The notes beneath the pieces were generated by a model that made no database searches, had not been told where the DNA came from, and was given only the letters and a program-made list of their open reading frames with translations. The position numbers and the translations under genes were made by a program. From an uncultured Rhodospirillales bacterium (lineage in GTDB: Bacteria > Pseudomonadota > Alphaproteobacteria > Kiloniellales > Kiloniellaceae): a stretch of 64,000 nucleotides of DNA. Positions 26,091 to 35,512 of the stretch are shown here, one piece after another. Location of the stretch: assembly GCA_913060675.1 (NCBI GenBank), contig CAJXUS010000001.1, positions 62,001 through 126,000 of the forward strand, in the 5' to 3' direction. Position 1 is the stretch's first letter; each line of letters starts with the position of its first letter.

Positions 26091-28427
26091 ATGATTAGTA
26101 ATTCAAACTCTCAAACTAAATTAACGAATACAGGGATGAACACCCTAATTCGTTACCTTTTTATCGTCACACTTTGTCTGAGCGCATTCCTTTTATTCCT
26201 TATTCAGCCCATGTTTACAAAGCTGGTTCTCCCTCTCTTGGGCGGGGCACCTGCCATTTGGAACACAGCGATGGTCTTTTTCCAGGCGATGTTACTAGCT
26301 GGATATATTTATGCGCATTTTCTCTCTTCAACATTTAGACTACGTACTCAGATTACCGTTCACCTCATCATCATGGCAGTCGCAATCCTCTTTCTACCAA
26401 TCGCAATCCCTTTGGGTTTTGAGACACCCTCAGAGAATTGGCCAACCTCTTGGCTTCTATGGCTATTTATGTCTTCAATTGGCTTGCCCTTTTTTATTAT
26501 TTCGGCAAATGCTCCCCTGTTGCAAGACTGGTTTAGATCCACGAACGATGAACATGCCAATGATCCATACTTTCTTTATGCAGCAAGTAATGTTGGTAGC
26601 ATCGCCGCCTTGGCAGCCTATCCTTTATTCATTGAATTTTTCTTTGGTTTAAAGAGCCAGGGATGGCTTTGGTCCTATGGATTCGCTGCACTTCTCGTCC
26701 TCATTCTCTTCTGTAGCTCAACGTTAAAAGGGAAAGGAATAATACCCATCCCCCTGAAAGAAGAGCTCAAAGAGACGGTAAAAGCAGAGAAAGAATCACC
26801 CCCCAAAATATCGGACTATGCCTATTGGATTGTCCTCGCGTTTGTGCCTTCAGCACTCTTGTTAAGTGTTACAAATAAAATCACGACGGACCTTCTGGCT
26901 ACCCCATTGTTGTGGGTTATTCCTTTGGGCCTTTATCTTCTAACCTATGTAATCGTCTTTTCACAAAATCCAATTATATCAAACAAATTTGTCGCCGCTC
27001 TTGCCCCATACTTCTTACTTGCGATTGCCTTAGTGCGGGTAACGACCACTCAAATAGACACTATTTTCCTCTATATTGCTGGAAGTTTAATCAGCTTTTT
27101 CATTATTGCGCTCTACTGCCATGGCCGTCTTGCTACTGCTCGTCCACCAGCAAAATATCTTACCAATTTCTATATTGCGATGTCTTTTGGTGGCGTCCTC
27201 GGCGGCATATTTATCGGGATAATAGCTCCGATTATATTCTCCAATATATACGAGTATGCACTGCTATTAATCATCGTGGCCCTGTTGATGCCGAAAAATT
27301 CTAAGACAATAATTGCTATTATCAATAGACGGATCGGCCCGAAAGCAAATAGCTATTATGCTGATATAATCATTCCGTTCGTTATCGTATGCCTGGTGTT
27401 CTTAATCCGACTAATACAATCCGATGATGTCTTGGCCTTAAATTTAATAGCAGCGCTTATTGCAGCACTTATCCTCTTACTATTGATAGAAAGTGTAGGC
27501 CGGCCAGTTCGCCTTGCCTTCGGCACAGCTATTTGCCTGTTCATAAGTGGTCAAATTAGTGGAATTTCCGATGAATTTGTTTTCCAAGAACGAAGTTTTT
27601 TTGGTGTTTATACCGTACAAGAACATTCGCTCGAGGCCCAAAATTATCAAGGGCCTGAAAAAGAAATCCGGATAGCCAAACATGGAACAACGATCCACGG
27701 CGTGCAATTTACAAAATCTCTGGAGCCCTTAAGTTACTACCACTACGATACGGGGCTCGGACTGTTACTAAAATCATATCAAGAGAACAATAAACCTCTT
27801 ACGCAGGTTGGCGCAATTGGTTTAGGTACAGGAACCGCAGTATGTTATCGCAGACCCGGACAACAATGGACTTTCTTTGAAATTGATCCCCTCGTCGAAG
27901 ACATGGCCCGAAACGCGTCACTGTTCACCTACATGTCCGAATGCGCCGATGATACCCAAGTCGTTATTGGGGATGCACGCCTCTCTCTTTTGAACATTAA
28001 AGACAAGACATATGATCTTTTGATTGCTGATGCTTTTTCATCTGATTCCATCCCAATACATTTACTGACAGAAGAAGCTATCAAGCTCTACCGTGATAAA
28101 GTTAGAGAAGATGGTTTAATCATCCTCCATGTCTCTAATCGATATTTCAATCTTGAACCAATTGTCGCTGTCACCTCACAAGCAGCAGGGTTACATTCAC
28201 GCATTTATCATTACATGCGTGATGAAGATGAGAAATCACGTAAACCTTACCACTTTGACTCGTCTTGGATTGCCCTCGCACGTGAGGAAAAACACTTAGA
28301 CCAACTAATCCCTCTTACAAAAGGTCAGAAAAAGGGCGTTGAAAATCATTGGCGAGAGCTTGCTTATGACACTTCACACAAAATCTGGACAGACGATTAC
28401 TCTAATGTTCTTTCTGCTCTAAAATAG
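26091..28427 (+). CDS. Fused MFS-type membrane protein / spermidine-synthase-like enzyme (copy 2)
   Basis: A 778-residue paralogue of the gene at 23077, similar along its whole length. It has the same opening FLLFLIQPMFTKLVLPLLGG, the cofactor loop GAIGLGTGTA, FFEIDPLVED, IGDARLSLLN and ADAFSSDSIPIHLLT, and ends in IWTDDYSNVLSALK. The soluble linker between the membrane halves (about residues 215-245) differs most from copy 1. The ATG at 26091 is preferred over a TTG three codons earlier. The two copies are on the same strand and flank the decayed acetyltransferase. The retained motifs suggest both are functional; substrates are unknown, and polyamines are only a guess from the domain name. 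Confidence 0.85.
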   Translation: MISNSNSQTKLTNTGMNTLIRYLFIVTLCLSAFLLFLIQPMFTKLVLPLLGGAPAIWNTAMVFFQAMLLAGYIYAHFLSSTFRLRTQITVHLIIMAVAILFLPIAIPLGFETPSENWPTSWLLWLFMSSIGLPFFIISANAPLLQDWFRSTNDEHANDPYFLYAASNVGSIAALAAYPLFIEFFFGLKSQGWLWSYGFAALLVLILFCSSTLKGKGIIPIPLKEELKETVKAEKESPPKISDYAYWIVLAFVPSALLLSVTNKITTDLLATPLLWVIPLGLYLLTYVIVFSQNPIISNKFVAALAPYFLLAIALVRVTTTQIDTIFLYIAGSLISFFIIALYCHGRLATARPPAKYLTNFYIAMSFGGVLGGIFIGIIAPIIFSNIYEYALLLIIVALLMPKNSKTIIAIINRRIGPKANSYYADIIIPFVIVCLVFLIRLIQSDDVLALNLIAALIAALILLLLIESVGRPVRLAFGTAICLFISGQISGISDEFVFQERSFFGVYTVQEHSLEAQNYQGPEKEIRIAKHGTTIHGVQFTKSLEPLSYYHYDTGLGLLLKSYQENNKPLTQVGAIGLGTGTAVCYRRPGQQWTFFEIDPLVEDMARNASLFTYMSECADDTQVVIGDARLSLLNIKDKTYDLLIADAFSSDSIPIHLLTEEAIKLYRDKVREDGLIILHVSNRYFNLEPIVAVTSQAAGLHSRIYHYMRDEDEKSRKPYHFDSSWIALAREEKHLDQLIPLTKGQKKGVENHWRELAYDTSHKIWTDDYSNVLSALK

Positions 28428-28481
28428 CGTCTAGCTCGTATAGAGAAAAAATTCATCAAGATAACGATTTATTTAAGAGCT

Positions 28482-29513
28482 TTAAATCCAACCCTGTAGT
28501 TCACGCAGGGTGATTTTTTCTATTACGTCCATACCGCCCTGATCCGCATTGAGACAGGGGATAAAGGCAAAATTTTCGCCCCCGTTTTCAAGAAAAGCTT
28601 CGCGAACCTCAATATCGACTTCTTCCAGAGTTTCAACGCAGTCGACCGAAAAGCCAGGGGTGAGAATGACCAAGTTCTTAACGCCGTTACGAGCCATTTC
28701 CTCGACAGTGGGTTGCGTATAGGGCTTAAGCCATTCTTTGGGACCAAACAAAGACTGAAAGCAAAGTTTCAATGTTTCTTTTGACAAACCAAGACGATCC
28801 CGAAGTAGGCGTGTGGTTTTCGCACAATGGCAGTAATAAGGATCGCCCTTTTCGTGATATTCCACGGGCAATCCATGAAATGATGCAATGGTCACATCAG
28901 GTTTCCACGATAATTTGGCAATACCTTCTTCAACCGATTTTGCTAAGGCGTCGATATAAACGGGTTCATCATGATAGGCAGGAACACATCGAACTGCGGG
29001 TTGCCAACGCATTTCTTTGAGCGCATCAAAACATTTATCGTAAGCTGTTGCCGTGGTTGTTGCAGAATATTGCGGGTAAAGCGCAAAAAGCAAAATGCGA
29101 TCACACCCCTGTTTTTGCAAGGCCTCAATGCGTCCTTTCACCCCAGGATTTCCATACCGCCAGCCCCAGTCGACAATAACATCAGGATAAGTCTCAGACA
29201 GCTTTTCTTGCAATTTTTCGGCCTGATCCCTTGTTATAGTTCGAAGTGGGGATTCATCCTTTTCTGTGTTCCATATTTCCTTATAAGCCTCGCCACTTTT
29301 ACTCGGGCGGGTCGTCAAGATAATCCCCTGAAGAATAAGCTGCCATAACCATTTAGGCGCTTCGATCACCCTTTGGTCACTCAGAAATTCACTCAAATAA
29401 CGGCGCATAGACCAATAATCGGTCCCATCCGGAGTCCCCAAATTCATTAACAAGACCCCAACCTTCGCAGTTGGAACTTTTTGATGGTCACTCGGAAGGG
29501 TTTGGACTGTCAT
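28482..29513 (-). CDS. hemH: Ferrochelatase
   Basis: A 343-residue enzyme that inserts Fe(II) into protoporphyrin IX, the last step of protoheme synthesis, at the membrane surface. Diagnostic pieces are GVLLMNLGTPD, YPQYSATTTAT, the metal-site His in IASFHGLPVEYHEKGDPYY, QSLFGPKEWLKPYT and PGFSVDCVETLEE with its acidic residues. Cys residues at CHC and near FIPCLN recall the iron-sulfur-type ferrochelatases of some alphaproteobacteria; a cluster here is only a possibility. It has its own GAGAG ribosome site. It converges with the MFS fusion gene, and no terminator is obvious in the 54-base gap. Confidence 0.96.
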   Translation of the reverse strand: MTVQTLPSDHQKVPTAKVGVLLMNLGTPDGTDYWSMRRYLSEFLSDQRVIEAPKWLWQLILQGIILTTRPSKSGEAYKEIWNTEKDESPLRTITRDQAEKLQEKLSETYPDVIVDWGWRYGNPGVKGRIEALQKQGCDRILLFALYPQYSATTTATAYDKCFDALKEMRWQPAVRCVPAYHDEPVYIDALAKSVEEGIAKLSWKPDVTIASFHGLPVEYHEKGDPYYCHCAKTTRLLRDRLGLSKETLKLCFQSLFGPKEWLKPYTQPTVEEMARNGVKNLVILTPGFSVDCVETLEEVDIEVREAFLENGGENFAFIPCLNADQGGMDVIEKITLRELQGWI

Positions 29514-29661
29514 AAATCTCTCAAAATGGTATTAAATCAAATGGATACGGCTCATCGCCGCTAATATAAATTAGTCATTCGTTCCGAAGAAATATAAGGG
29601 CAAAGCAATTTCATGCAAAGCCCCGAGTTTTAAAATTCAGGCAATTGTGCTAATATGCCTC

Positions 29662-30294
29662 ATGCATGCCATCATATATCGTTGGGATTTAAAGCCATCC
29701 GCAGAAGAAGATTTTGTTACTGCATGGAGAGACGTTACCCTTTGTCTGAAAGAAAAAGAAGGATCCGGCGGATCCCGGTTACATAAATCAGACGATGGCA
29801 GCTACCTAGCTTATGCTCTATGGGATAGTCTGGAACACCGCACCGAAGCCTTTGCATCCGGCATTCCCCATCAAGATCAGATTATGCAGATGCGCGATTG
29901 CACAAAACGACGTCACCCTGAAATGAAACTCGTCGTTACGGATGATCTCCTTCTTCCCATCCCACAAAAAGATCCCAGTGTTTTTGCAAGCTTTTACCAC
30001 TGGGTGATCAATCCCGAGGTCATTAATCCTTTTAAGGAGATTTGGCACAGGGTCACCCTAGAACTACGATCCCAGTACGATGTTCAGGGTTCCCGATTAC
30101 ATCTTGCATCCGATGCACACTGGGTGGCCTATGCCATATGGCCCAGTAAGGAAATGCGTGATCACGCCTTTGCCCATCCTGTTGTGACCGATGCAGAAAA
30201 AGAAGTGATGCGGTCAGCACTTATGAGCAAGCAGATAGAGGTCCCCATGACCGTCCTAGAGGACCACCTATCTTCGCTGAGTAATGCCTCATAA
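29662..30294 (+). CDS. Two-repeat dimeric alpha/beta-barrel (ABM-like) protein
   Basis: A protein of about 210 residues with a clear internal duplication. Each half has an aromatic first strand (YRWDLKPS; YHWVINPE), W-x2-VT, GSRLH, a central YALW or YAIW strand and S-x3-R-x2-AF. This fits two fused dimeric alpha/beta-barrel modules as in antibiotic-biosynthesis-monooxygenase-like proteins. No signal peptide or catalytic motif is evident. The ATG at 29662 is chosen; an in-frame GTG lies five codons earlier, and neither has a strong ribosome site. Enzymatic function is unknown. Confidence 0.65.
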   Translation: MHAIIYRWDLKPSAEEDFVTAWRDVTLCLKEKEGSGGSRLHKSDDGSYLAYALWDSLEHRTEAFASGIPHQDQIMQMRDCTKRRHPEMKLVVTDDLLLPIPQKDPSVFASFYHWVINPEVINPFKEIWHRVTLELRSQYDVQGSRLHLASDAHWVAYAIWPSKEMRDHAFAHPVVTDAEKEVMRSALMSKQIEVPMTVLEDHLSSLSNAS

Positions 30295-30307
30295 TAAAAG
30301 AACCAGG

Positions 30308-31663
30308 CTATTGCGCTAGGTCTTCCTGATCATCAAGCTCTTCTTCTTCTTCTTCATCTTCATAACCAATTGCCTCAAAACAAGCGACAAGTTCTAGATG
30401 CCCACTCCAGATGAATTGATCAACCGGCGTGACTTCTTTCAAAGCATAGCCGCTTTCGACAAGAATTTTAGCATCCCGAGCAAAGGTTGTCGGACTACAG
30501 GACACATAGATAATCGTTTTGATATCTGATTGAGCCAGCTCGTAACATTGCTCTTTTGCCCCTGTTCTCGGGGGATCAAGCACAACACAGTCTCCACCGA
30601 GCAGCTCATCAGCAGTCACAGGGTCTTTAACAAGATCCCGACAATCAGTTGTTATTTTGTGATCCGTTTCATTACGCCTTGAAGCCGAAGTCAAAGCCGT
30701 AATAGCGCGCTCATCCCCTTCTACTGCATGGACATGGGCTTTTTTAGACAAGGGGAATGTAAAAGTACCACAGCCTGAAAACAGATCTGCAACCGTCTCA
30801 ACGTCCTCTGGTAAATAATCCAATACCAATTTTGTGAGAATATCTTGCCCTTCTTGACTTGGTTGAAGAAAGGCTCCCTCTGGAGGGAGGACCGGAACAT
30901 CACCAAACATCTGTATTGGCTTATCTCTAATGGCAACCGGTTCAGGCTCCCCTTTCGGACGGCCCCATGCAAAACGAGCAATCTTGTTGGTTTCAGAAAA
31001 ACTCGTGATGGCCTCACGACTTTCTAGGGTCAACTTAGCATCTGAAACGACAAGAATATCAAGACCAGCTGTGGAATCAATAACTGTAATGTCAGCTTTT
31101 GATTGATCAGGTCCCAATAAAACTTTCAGGAGTTCTCTCATTGGAGGGAGAATCTCGCCTAGACGAGAGGTCAGTATTTTACAATCTATGATATCGATAA
31201 CTTTATGGCTTTCGCGTTCATGAAAACCAAGGTCAATCTTTTTACCACGAGCTTCGGCGGCAAAAACGGCGCGCCGTCGTGTTCCAGCATCGATTTGAAT
31301 CAGATCTGTAACTTCACCGCCACTAAAACCTTTTCGTCGCAAGGCTTGAATAACGATGTCTTTTTTCCAACGACGATAATACTCAGGTGTCGCGTGTTGT
31401 ACTGTACAGCCACCACAAGGACCAAAATGTTGGCAGGAAGGATCAACATGATCAGCAGCCTGTTCTTGCAACTCCAGAATTTCCGCTTTCAAACCACCCG
31501 AGCGTTCACCGACAAGCTTCACAAGCAGACGGTCCCCTGGCAATGTCATGGGAACAAAGACCGGCTTGCCTTCATGCTCACTTACACCGTCACCACGCGC
31601 ACCAAGAGTCTTGATCTCTAGCTCGATCTGTTTTCCGCCGCCTCGGCGTGCCTTACGTCGCAT
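30308..31663 (-). CDS. RlmD/TrmA-family RNA (uracil-5-)-methyltransferase
   Basis: A 451-residue SAM-dependent methyltransferase. An N-terminal TRAM domain (about 10-65) with GDGV and PVFVPMTLPGDRL is followed by a Cys cluster (CQHFGPCGGC plus a later Cys in IIDCK) that would hold a 4Fe-4S cluster as in RumA/RlmD. The SAM site is DLFSGCGTFTFPL, then VVLDPPRTGAKEQC, and the catalytic Cys is in IIYVSCSPTTFARD. It would form 5-methyluridine in rRNA or tRNA. The C-terminus has an unusual run of acidic residues (EDEEEEEELDD). RlmD versus TrmA-type specificity cannot be decided. Confidence 0.88.
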   Translation of the reverse strand: MRRKARRGGGKQIELEIKTLGARGDGVSEHEGKPVFVPMTLPGDRLLVKLVGERSGGLKAEILELQEQAADHVDPSCQHFGPCGGCTVQHATPEYYRRWKKDIVIQALRRKGFSGGEVTDLIQIDAGTRRRAVFAAEARGKKIDLGFHERESHKVIDIIDCKILTSRLGEILPPMRELLKVLLGPDQSKADITVIDSTAGLDILVVSDAKLTLESREAITSFSETNKIARFAWGRPKGEPEPVAIRDKPIQMFGDVPVLPPEGAFLQPSQEGQDILTKLVLDYLPEDVETVADLFSGCGTFTFPLSKKAHVHAVEGDERAITALTSASRRNETDHKITTDCRDLVKDPVTADELLGGDCVVLDPPRTGAKEQCYELAQSDIKTIIYVSCSPTTFARDAKILVESGYALKEVTPVDQFIWSGHLELVACFEAIGYEDEEEEEELDDQEDLAQ

Positions 31664-31882
31664 ATTCCTGACACCTAATTTTTATGATTATACCAGTCTT
31701 AATCTCTGGCAATTTTGCGCCAATTTAACAGCTTTTCAAAAAGCCGCAATCACAAGGTCAGTCTTATTTAGCTCAGGCTCGAGAATAAATAGATCCAAAG
31801 CTCATCCCAAGCTTGCAAAAAAGCCGAAGGATCATCATCTTACACCCTAAGATATTCTCATAACTGTTGGATCTTTTAGGTC

Positions 31883-33691
31883 ATGTCATTTTTTCGGTTT
31901 CTATTTAAAGGTATTATCGGCCTTTTTGCGGCGCTTGGTCTGCTTGTCATATTAATAACAGTTCTTGTCGGCGTGATGATTAACAATGCCGATGAATTAG
32001 GCAAAAAGGTTAATAATCAAAACCTGCCTTCAGAAATGATCCTGACCATCGATCTATCCCAAGGTATCTGGGAGGGACCTTACAAAACCTCATACCTGAG
32101 CAATTCTTTTCAGCCCGGCATTCCTTTACACGATGCCGTTGAGGCGCTTTATCGAGCCCAGGAAGACACCCGTGTCAAAGGCGTACTAATCCGTGCAGGG
32201 CGCGGTCCTTTAGGCTTAGCACAAGCACAAGAACTCCGCCGAGCGATAAAAGATTTTGTAAAAACGGGAAAATGGAGTGCTTCTTTCGCTGAAACTTATG
32301 GTGAGGCCGGGCACGGCACCCTGCATTACTACTTAGCAAGCGCGGCAGAGAATGTATGGATCCAGCCTTCAGGCGATCTTGATATTTCCGGTTTCAGTAT
32401 GGAAAGCCCCTATTTACGTCCTGTTCTTGACGAGATCGGTGTCCTTCCACAATTCAGTCAACGTCATGAATTCAAAGGTGTCATGAATATGTTCACCAGC
32501 GATAGCATGCCTGAACCTGTTCGCAAGAACACCCAAGGAGTTCTTGATTCAATTTTTGCTCAAATTGAAAAAGAAATCTCAATTAGCCGGGAAAAACCTG
32601 GTGAGATTGGCAGCTTGATGGATCGCTCGCCCTTAAGTGCAGTTGAAGCGATTGATACCGACCTTGTCGACCGCATTGGCTATTGGGACGAAGTCAGCAG
32701 CGAAGCTTTGGCTGATGGTCGTGAGTTTGTAAACATTACAGATTACGCCTTTAGTACAACACCAGAGGTTTCAGAAAATGCCTCACGCATTGCCTTGATA
32801 TACGGCCTGGGTGAAATTCATCTTGGAGATAGCCAAGGGGATGCCTTCTTTGGCGGTAGTCGTACAATGGGCTCAGACACGATAGCGCAAGCCATCTCTG
32901 ATGCCATCGATGATCCATCCATCGAAGCGATCCTCCTGCGTATTGATAGCCCCGGCGGATCTTATGTTGCGTCAGACGTCATGTGGCGCGAAGTTGTTCG
33001 GGCAAAAGAAGTTGGCAAACCCGTCATTATTTCCATGGGCGAAGTCGCAGCGTCTGGCGGATATTTCGTCTCTGCTCCTGCACATAAAATTCTGGCCAAT
33101 CCTGTAACGATAACAGGGTCCATCGGCGTTGCCGGCGGTAAAATGGTATTAAGCGGATTGTGGGACAAAGTAGGCGTAAAGTGGGACGGTGTTAAGGCCG
33201 GAGATAATGCCGATCTCTACAGTGCCAACAAAGAGTTCACCAACGAAGGCTGGGCACGATTACAGGGATCTCTCGACCGTATTTATGAAGACTTTACCGT
33301 TAAGGTCGGCGAAGGGCGTGGAAAAAGCCAACAAGAGGTCCACACCATAGCCAAGGGACAGATCTGGAGCGGTCTTCAAGCGAAAGAGAACGGCTTGATC
33401 GACGAGCTCGGTGGGTTCCGTGAAGCCGTACAAGCCGCGCGAGAAGCCGCAATGATCCACGAAGACATCGCTCATGAGCTCGTCGTTTTCCCAACACCAC
33501 GCGATCCTATTGAAGAGCTTTTGGAAAATGCCATGGGCGGCCCCATGATCCTCAGTGATCCGGCTGTATTACAGTCTGTTAAAAGCCTTTTGAAAATCGC
33601 ATCCCCCATGCTGCAAGGCATTGAGCAAGCGACACAAGATCCCCGCGTGTCCGTACTAAATTCAGGGATTAAACCCTTAGGGAGTAAATAA
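31883..33691 (+). CDS. sppA: Signal peptide peptidase SppA, 67K type
   Basis: A 602-residue membrane-anchored S49 serine protease that degrades cleaved signal peptides on the periplasmic side. One N-terminal membrane helix (about 9-33) is followed by two tandem S49 domains, the long form found in E. coli. The catalytic dyad is probably Lys198 in RHEFKGV and Ser391 in GEVAASGGYF, equivalent to Lys209 and Ser409 of E. coli. Oligomer contacts near SPGGSY are present. It is monocistronic, followed by a strong hairpin shared with a convergent kinase gene. Confidence 0.94.
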   Translation: MSFFRFLFKGIIGLFAALGLLVILITVLVGVMINNADELGKKVNNQNLPSEMILTIDLSQGIWEGPYKTSYLSNSFQPGIPLHDAVEALYRAQEDTRVKGVLIRAGRGPLGLAQAQELRRAIKDFVKTGKWSASFAETYGEAGHGTLHYYLASAAENVWIQPSGDLDISGFSMESPYLRPVLDEIGVLPQFSQRHEFKGVMNMFTSDSMPEPVRKNTQGVLDSIFAQIEKEISISREKPGEIGSLMDRSPLSAVEAIDTDLVDRIGYWDEVSSEALADGREFVNITDYAFSTTPEVSENASRIALIYGLGEIHLGDSQGDAFFGGSRTMGSDTIAQAISDAIDDPSIEAILLRIDSPGGSYVASDVMWREVVRAKEVGKPVIISMGEVAASGGYFVSAPAHKILANPVTITGSIGVAGGKMVLSGLWDKVGVKWDGVKAGDNADLYSANKEFTNEGWARLQGSLDRIYEDFTVKVGEGRGKSQQEVHTIAKGQIWSGLQAKENGLIDELGGFREAVQAAREAAMIHEDIAHELVVFPTPRDPIEELLENAMGGPMILSDPAVLQSVKSLLKIASPMLQGIEQATQDPRVSVLNSGIKPLGSK

Positions 33692-33698
33692 ATTGAGA

Positions 33699-33735
33699 TG
33701 CTCAGGAGATCCTTAAAGTAAGGATCTTCTGAGCA
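33699..33735. terminator. 16-base-pair hairpin between convergent genes
   Basis: TGCTCAGGAGATCCTT (33699-33714) pairs with AAGGATCTTCTGAGCA (33720-33735) with one G-T pair and a five-base loop. It fills the space between the sppA stop and the kinase stop. There is no strong T-tract. Confidence 0.75.
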
Positions 33736-33736
33736 G

Positions 33737-35176
33737 TTAAGACGCTTCCGCTTCGTTGAGAAGTTGTGATCTCTCGACCAGACGTTCGGTTGGGAAGTTA
33801 ACCGTTACCGATGTCCCTTTGCCTGGTTCACTATCAATTGAAAGCGTTCCTTTGTTGCGCTCGGTAATCGCTTTAACAATACTCAGTCCCAGCCCACTGC
33901 GCTCTTCTCCTCCTTCTGTAGATTTCCAGAAGGGATCCGTAACAAAAGGCAGATCCTCTTTTTTGATCCCAATGCCTGTATCGGAAAAGCGAATACTCAA
34001 ACCATGATATTCATCAAACAAGGCCGAAACCTCCACTTGACCGCCCCGCGGTGTAAAGTGAATGGCGTTGCTCAATAAATTAACAACAATCTGTTTAAAT
34101 CCCTGTGCGTTGGTTTTCAAATAAGGTAAGCCTTCTTGCATTGAACATTCTACAATGACGCCTCTGTCAGCAGCTCTAAGTTCTAAAGCACGCGCGCAGC
34201 CAAGAACCTCATCAGTAACATCCAACGCTTCGTCTTGAATGCCTGCTTCGGCTGATTCCAAGCGTGAAATCTGCTGAATGTCAGACACCATAGTCATCAG
34301 ACTTGAGCCAGCTTCAAAGATATACCCCAGATATTCTTCGCGCCTTTCCTGATCGACTTTATAATCTTTCTCTTTCATCAATATTTCTGAAAAGCCAATA
34401 ATCGCGTTCAAAGGAGTTCGTAATTCATGGCTCATGTTCGCAAGAAATGAAGTCTTGGCCCGGTTGGCTATTTCAGCTGTTTCCTTAGCCTCGGTAAGAA
34501 CCCGTTCATGCTGATCGATTGTAATCAACATGTTATTGTAAGCTTCAACCGTTTGACCGAGTTCATCATCCGATCGCCACTTCACAAGGATCGGTTTTTT
34601 CTGTGTCGCCATCTCTTCAATAGAATGAGATAACAGCTTGAGAGGGCGTCCAACTGCTCGGTTAATAGCCACCGCAGCACCACCACCGAGTGTCAATAAG
34701 ATAAATACGAAGATCAGGGCATCAAAGAAAACCCGGGTCCAAACCTCGGAATAAGCGCGCTCGGTGGTATAACCAATCTCTAAGTGGCCAAGGATCTCCT
34801 CACTTTCAAACACTGTATAGGTCAGTGGGATACGAACAAAATCAATGCCCGTTAACTCGAAACTCTCTGGATTAAGATCTGATGCCGGATAAAATTCGCC
34901 CCCGTTATCAGGAAGGATAATACGGACACGAACCAAATCGGGATCTCGCATAAGAGTATCAAGAACCAACAGAACCGTGCTTTCATCATAGTCCCAGAGC
35001 GAACGGGACAAAGGCACAGACACTTTTGTTGCGACATCTAGTGCGCGTTGAGCAATGCGCTCTTCTTCGAGTTGGAAAAATCGAACTTCAAAAAACAGGA
35101 AAGGGACCAGCCCGGTCACGAGGACAGACAGAGTACAGATGATCAACAACTTTGTGCGGACAGATTTAAAGACCAT
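33737..35176 (-). CDS. Orphan membrane histidine kinase (HAMP type)
   Basis: A 479-residue sensor kinase. Membrane helices lie at about 7-29 and 149-172. The periplasmic part between them carries WDYD at 61-64, a motif shared with the kinase at 55137. HAMP follows with VKWRSDDELG, then the phospho-acceptor His250 in NMSHELRTPLN, the N-box NLLSNAI, the G1 box FSDTGIGI and G2 GLGLSIV. It would autophosphorylate and pass phosphate to an unknown regulator; no response regulator is adjacent. The ATG has only a weak ribosome site. The ligand is unknown. Confidence 0.9.
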   Translation of the reverse strand: MVFKSVRTKLLIICTLSVLVTGLVPFLFFEVRFFQLEEERIAQRALDVATKVSVPLSRSLWDYDESTVLLVLDTLMRDPDLVRVRIILPDNGGEFYPASDLNPESFELTGIDFVRIPLTYTVFESEEILGHLEIGYTTERAYSEVWTRVFFDALIFVFILLTLGGGAAVAINRAVGRPLKLLSHSIEEMATQKKPILVKWRSDDELGQTVEAYNNMLITIDQHERVLTEAKETAEIANRAKTSFLANMSHELRTPLNAIIGFSEILMKEKDYKVDQERREEYLGYIFEAGSSLMTMVSDIQQISRLESAEAGIQDEALDVTDEVLGCARALELRAADRGVIVECSMQEGLPYLKTNAQGFKQIVVNLLSNAIHFTPRGGQVEVSALFDEYHGLSIRFSDTGIGIKKEDLPFVTDPFWKSTEGGEERSGLGLSIVKAITERNKGTLSIDSEPGKGTSVTVNFPTERLVERSQLLNEAEAS

Positions 35177-35512
35177 TCTGATCTAGTTACCTATCTAATT
35201 TCACAATTAAACTATGCGAACATCGGCACTTTGTAACTTGGCACATAACTCATATCCCCCGGCAACCAACTTGGTATCGTTTCTGTATGATATCGTTATA
35301 TGGATATATGTTTTAGGGCTGTTAAATATGGTACAGAGAACCAAATAACAAAACGCCGAAAACAAAACAGACGATACTCTTGTACTATTTTCTTCTACCT
35401 AAGATACCGTGAGTGGGTTAACAGGTAATAAACGAAAAATTATCAAGCGATTACCGAGAGTTAAACCCTAAATAAAATTGTAAAAAGTTAATTTCTTGGG
35501 CACGACGAATTA
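35177..35512. other. AT-rich intergenic region upstream of the kinase gene
   Basis: No gene or RNA was recognised in these 336 bases. Short dyads such as GATATCGTTATAT and ATATCC occur, but nothing decisive. It should hold the kinase promoter and the 3' end of the tlyA transcript. Confidence 0.4.
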
